From NCBI GenBank assembly GCA_036558645.1, contig DATBFG010000007.1:62001-126000 (forward strand): a DNA stretch of 64,000 nt. The letters run 5' to 3'. The DNA is from DATBFG01 sp036558645. Its GTDB lineage: Bacteria > Acidobacteriota > Terriglobia > Terriglobales > Acidobacteriaceae. A program made the position numbers and the translations under genes. Below, one piece after another: positions 61,851 through 64,000 of this stretch. The notes under the pieces were generated by a model. The model saw nothing but the letters and a program-made list of their open reading frames with translations. It was not told the origin of the DNA and ran no database searches. Numbering within the stretch: position 1 is the first letter of the stretch; each line of letters starts with the position of its first letter.

Positions 61851-64000
61851 CTAGAAGGTAAATCTCAAGCCGAACTGGATCTCGCGATCATTGTTCGCCA
61901 CGATGGCATTGGCGGCGAGGGTGCCTCCCGCTTGCATCTTGGTGATCATGTTATTGGTTGGGCTGCAGGGCTGGTAGAGGCCGCCCACAGCGGTTCCGCA
62001 GTTGACCAAGCCGATTGGCGAACCGTTCGCGTTCGGCGCGAAATTCGGATGGTTGAACAGATTGAAAGTCTCCATCCTGAATTGCAGGCCCATGCGCTCG
62101 CCGATCTTCCAGTTCTTCTGCAGTGTGAAGTCAGTATTGACGAACTTCGGACCATGACAGAAGCCGGTGGGTTCATTGCCCAAGGTTCCGATTCTCTGGC
62201 CGACAACGGTGAACGCGCCTGGGTTGTAGATATTTGGCCCATCGGCGCCACTGTCGCAGTCAATACCGGTAATCGAGGGTCGGCGATTGGAGCCCGGTGC
62301 CCACGGCGGACCCTGGTTTCCGGTTCCATATAGCGAGTTCAAGCCAAGTGCTGTTCCTGGGCCGCCCACCAGCGTAGAGGTGTCTTCCGTCAATCCAGGA
62401 CTGAAGACTGTCGTAGATGGACCTGACTCCGCTGTGGTGATAGCGCCAAGCTGCCACCCGCCTGCCACGCCGCGTACCCACGCGTTCTGACCCTTCAATT
62501 CGGGCAGAGGCACGAGGAAGTTGGCGACAAAAATATGCGGACGGTTAATCTGCGTGTTGCCGCGATCCAAGCTCGGATTTGCGGCCCACGTCAGGGTTTG
62601 GTAGTTAGCTGTGCCATTCGACTCATCGAGGGGCACGTTGCCGATCGAATGTGAGTAGGTATACGTTGCGTTGATTTGAACGCCCTTGATTCTCGATTTG
62701 AAGAGAGTTTGCAAGGCGTTATAGCTGGCGTCGCCGTAGTGGGCCCACCACGTCAGGAACCCGTCATTGGGATATGGACGCAGTGAGTTGCAATTGCTCA
62801 GGAATGAGCAATTCACCCATTGGTCCGGCGCCACTCCATTGATGTCCGAAGTGGTCAGTTGGTGAATGGCGCGGTTTCCGACGTAGCCAATCTGCAGACT
62901 TGTCTCCCGTGCGAGGGCGCGCTCTACGGTTACGTTCCATTGCCAGGAGTTTGGCATCGTGTTAGATGGATCGACTCCACCCGTCGCCGAAGTTGCCGCC
63001 TGGCTGAATTGGTCCGCAGTCAGAGATGCGCCATTGAGTGTGCGAGAGTAGCCGCTGGCGTTCAGTGCAAAAGGAGCGTTTCCCGACATTGTGTAAATGG
63101 CGGTCCGATCGCGTTGGAAGAACTGCCCGACTCCGGCACGCACAGCGGTGTTTCCATCGCCGAACACGTCCCATGCAATTCCCAGCCGCGGAGCAAACAG
63201 ATGGTAGTTCTGGTCCTTCAGGTACTTATTGGGGCCAGCAGTTCCAGCGCTGAATGCATATTGGCCCGACCGATTGAATGCCTTGTTTGCATCGGTACAG
63301 GGATTGGTGCCTGGAACGATCCAAAGACCGTTACAAGCATCAAACGGTGATCCGGCAGGGTTGTAAAGGCTCGGGTGAAAGCTGGTCATTAATCCGTCAA
63401 CCTGGTAGGGAGACAGGAGCATCGACCAGCGGAGACCTAAGTCCAGTGTGACTCTGCGATGGATCTTCCAGGAATCGCCACCATAGAACTCATAGTCGCG
63501 CCACCGCATCTGGTTGTAAACGTCGGTTGATGTTTCTGTGAGCCCGGTGAAGACATTGCCTTGGATCATGGCATTCGCCAATGGATTGCCAGTTTGATAT
63601 GCAAGTCCCTGAGTGAGGTCCACGTTCGAGTCTTGCGTATTGAAGCTGGTACGCTCGGAACTGCCACCGCCGTTGTCTTCGTTCTTCAGGTTGAAACCCA
63701 GGAAGGCCCCGAACTTGAACGTATGAGGGCCGTGAATCCACGACACGTCATCCCTTACGTTATACAGGTCCTGCTTGTTGCTCCACGGAGCGATCATCTG
63801 CAGAGTTTGTCGGTTTCCGCCAAAGCTTAGGTTGGGTATTCCGACGTCGTGGCTCTTCAGATCCGTGGGGAACAAAGTTGGGAAGTCCGTATTGAGAGTG
63901 GATGCCAGGCCGGCATTTGTCCCACCCGGGGTAATAATGATGCGGTTATTGGAGTAAGAAAATTCCGCCGTGTTGATCAGGCTGGCTCCAATCGTCGAAG
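61851..64000 (-). CDS. TonB-dependent receptor, Oar-like, N-terminus beyond the window
   Basis: C-terminal ~716 residues of an outer-membrane beta-barrel; the frame stays open to the last base, so the carboxypeptidase-like domain, plug and start lie outside. Visible parts: TAEFSYSNNRIIITPGGTNA, DLYNVRDDVSWIHGPHTFKF, the repeated ALARETSLQIGYVGNRAIHQ pattern, and a C-terminal aromatic end REIQFGLRFTF that docks to the BAM complex. Oar-like receptors are abundant in Acidobacteria, and their substrates (glycans, peptides) are mostly unproven. Upstream of the TPR and CRTAC1-type genes. Confidence 0.88.
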   Translation of the reverse strand, partial: STIGASLINTAEFSYSNNRIIITPGGTNAGLASTLNTDFPTLFPTDLKSHDVGIPNLSFGGNRQTLQMIAPWSNKQDLYNVRDDVSWIHGPHTFKFGAFLGFNLKNEDNGGGSSERTSFNTQDSNVDLTQGLAYQTGNPLANAMIQGNVFTGLTETSTDVYNQMRWRDYEFYGGDSWKIHRRVTLDLGLRWSMLLSPYQVDGLMTSFHPSLYNPAGSPFDACNGLWIVPGTNPCTDANKAFNRSGQYAFSAGTAGPNKYLKDQNYHLFAPRLGIAWDVFGDGNTAVRAGVGQFFQRDRTAIYTMSGNAPFALNASGYSRTLNGASLTADQFSQAATSATGGVDPSNTMPNSWQWNVTVERALARETSLQIGYVGNRAIHQLTTSDINGVAPDQWVNCSFLSNCNSLRPYPNDGFLTWWAHYGDASYNALQTLFKSRIKGVQINATYTYSHSIGNVPLDESNGTANYQTLTWAANPSLDRGNTQINRPHIFVANFLVPLPELKGQNAWVRGVAGGWQLGAITTAESGPSTTVFSPGLTEDTSTLVGGPGTALGLNSLYGTGNQGPPWAPGSNRRPSITGIDCDSGADGPNIYNPGAFTVVGQRIGTLGNEPTGFCHGPKFVNTDFTLQKNWKIGERMGLQFRMETFNLFNHPNFAPNANGSPIGLVNCGTAVGGLYQPCSPTNNMITKMQAGGTLAANAIVANNDREIQFGLRFTF

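Overview
The window comes from a chromosome that I read as an acidobacterium (Terriglobia-like). This is an inference from gene content and style, not from a marker gene. The signs are many secreted FG-GAP/ASPIC beta-propeller proteins, an Oar-type TonB-dependent receptor, L21 with a Lys/Ala-rich tail, HYDIN/ASPM-type repeat tails and a moderately high GC content. It spans the classical origin neighbourhood: gyrA, gyrB, dnaN, dnaA | rpmH, rnpA, yidD, yidC, khpB(jag), mnmE. I see no rRNA, tRNA, CRISPR array or insertion sequence.

Layout. 0-5.5 kb: nadD, then an oppositely oriented hybrid sensor kinase ending in a PilZ domain, then obgE, rpmA and rplU with a good promoter and a terminator. 5.5-17.9 kb: mostly accessory and envelope genes (Mpo1-like, SnoaL-like, a large FG-GAP protein, a TauE/SafE permease, a cyclase-family hydrolase, a NapH-like 4Fe-4S membrane protein, YtxH, a Ddl-like ATP-grasp ligase, a phosphoesterase fused to Ig-like repeats). 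17.9-18.1 kb: a probable uncharacterised structured small RNA. 18.2-34.6 kb: gyrA and gyrB, which share a promoter motif, flanking a metallophosphoesterase, a glycosyltransferase, a CPBP protease and a DUF4139 / VIT-vWA / DUF4349 envelope set. 34.9-40.4 kb: mscL with a fused zinc ribbon, a BlaI/M56 pair, dnaN and dnaA. 40.4-40.9 kb: candidate origin. 40.9-47.3 kb: plus-strand housekeeping genes from rpmH to mnmE, then zwf.

47.5-64 kb: a long minus-strand accessory block, pointing back toward the presumed origin. Its core (57953 down to 48759) is seven genes in which five successive stop/start pairs overlap and the sixth pair is 5 nt apart: DAHP synthase, an HzsA-related mono-heme propeller, an ASPIC/UnbV FG-GAP protein, a YVTN-propeller di-heme cytochrome, a two-component-type propeller, a Rid protein resembling the catalytic domain of chorismatases, and a periplasmic substrate-binding protein with a duplicated lobe. 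Two dyad operator-like sites lie just upstream. Next to it lies a second set (TonB-dependent receptor, TPR protein, CRTAC1 protein). Taken together, this looks like a secreted heme/propeller system tied to aromatic (shikimate-derived) chemistry. It is the best candidate here for an undescribed system. Its function is inferred, not shown.
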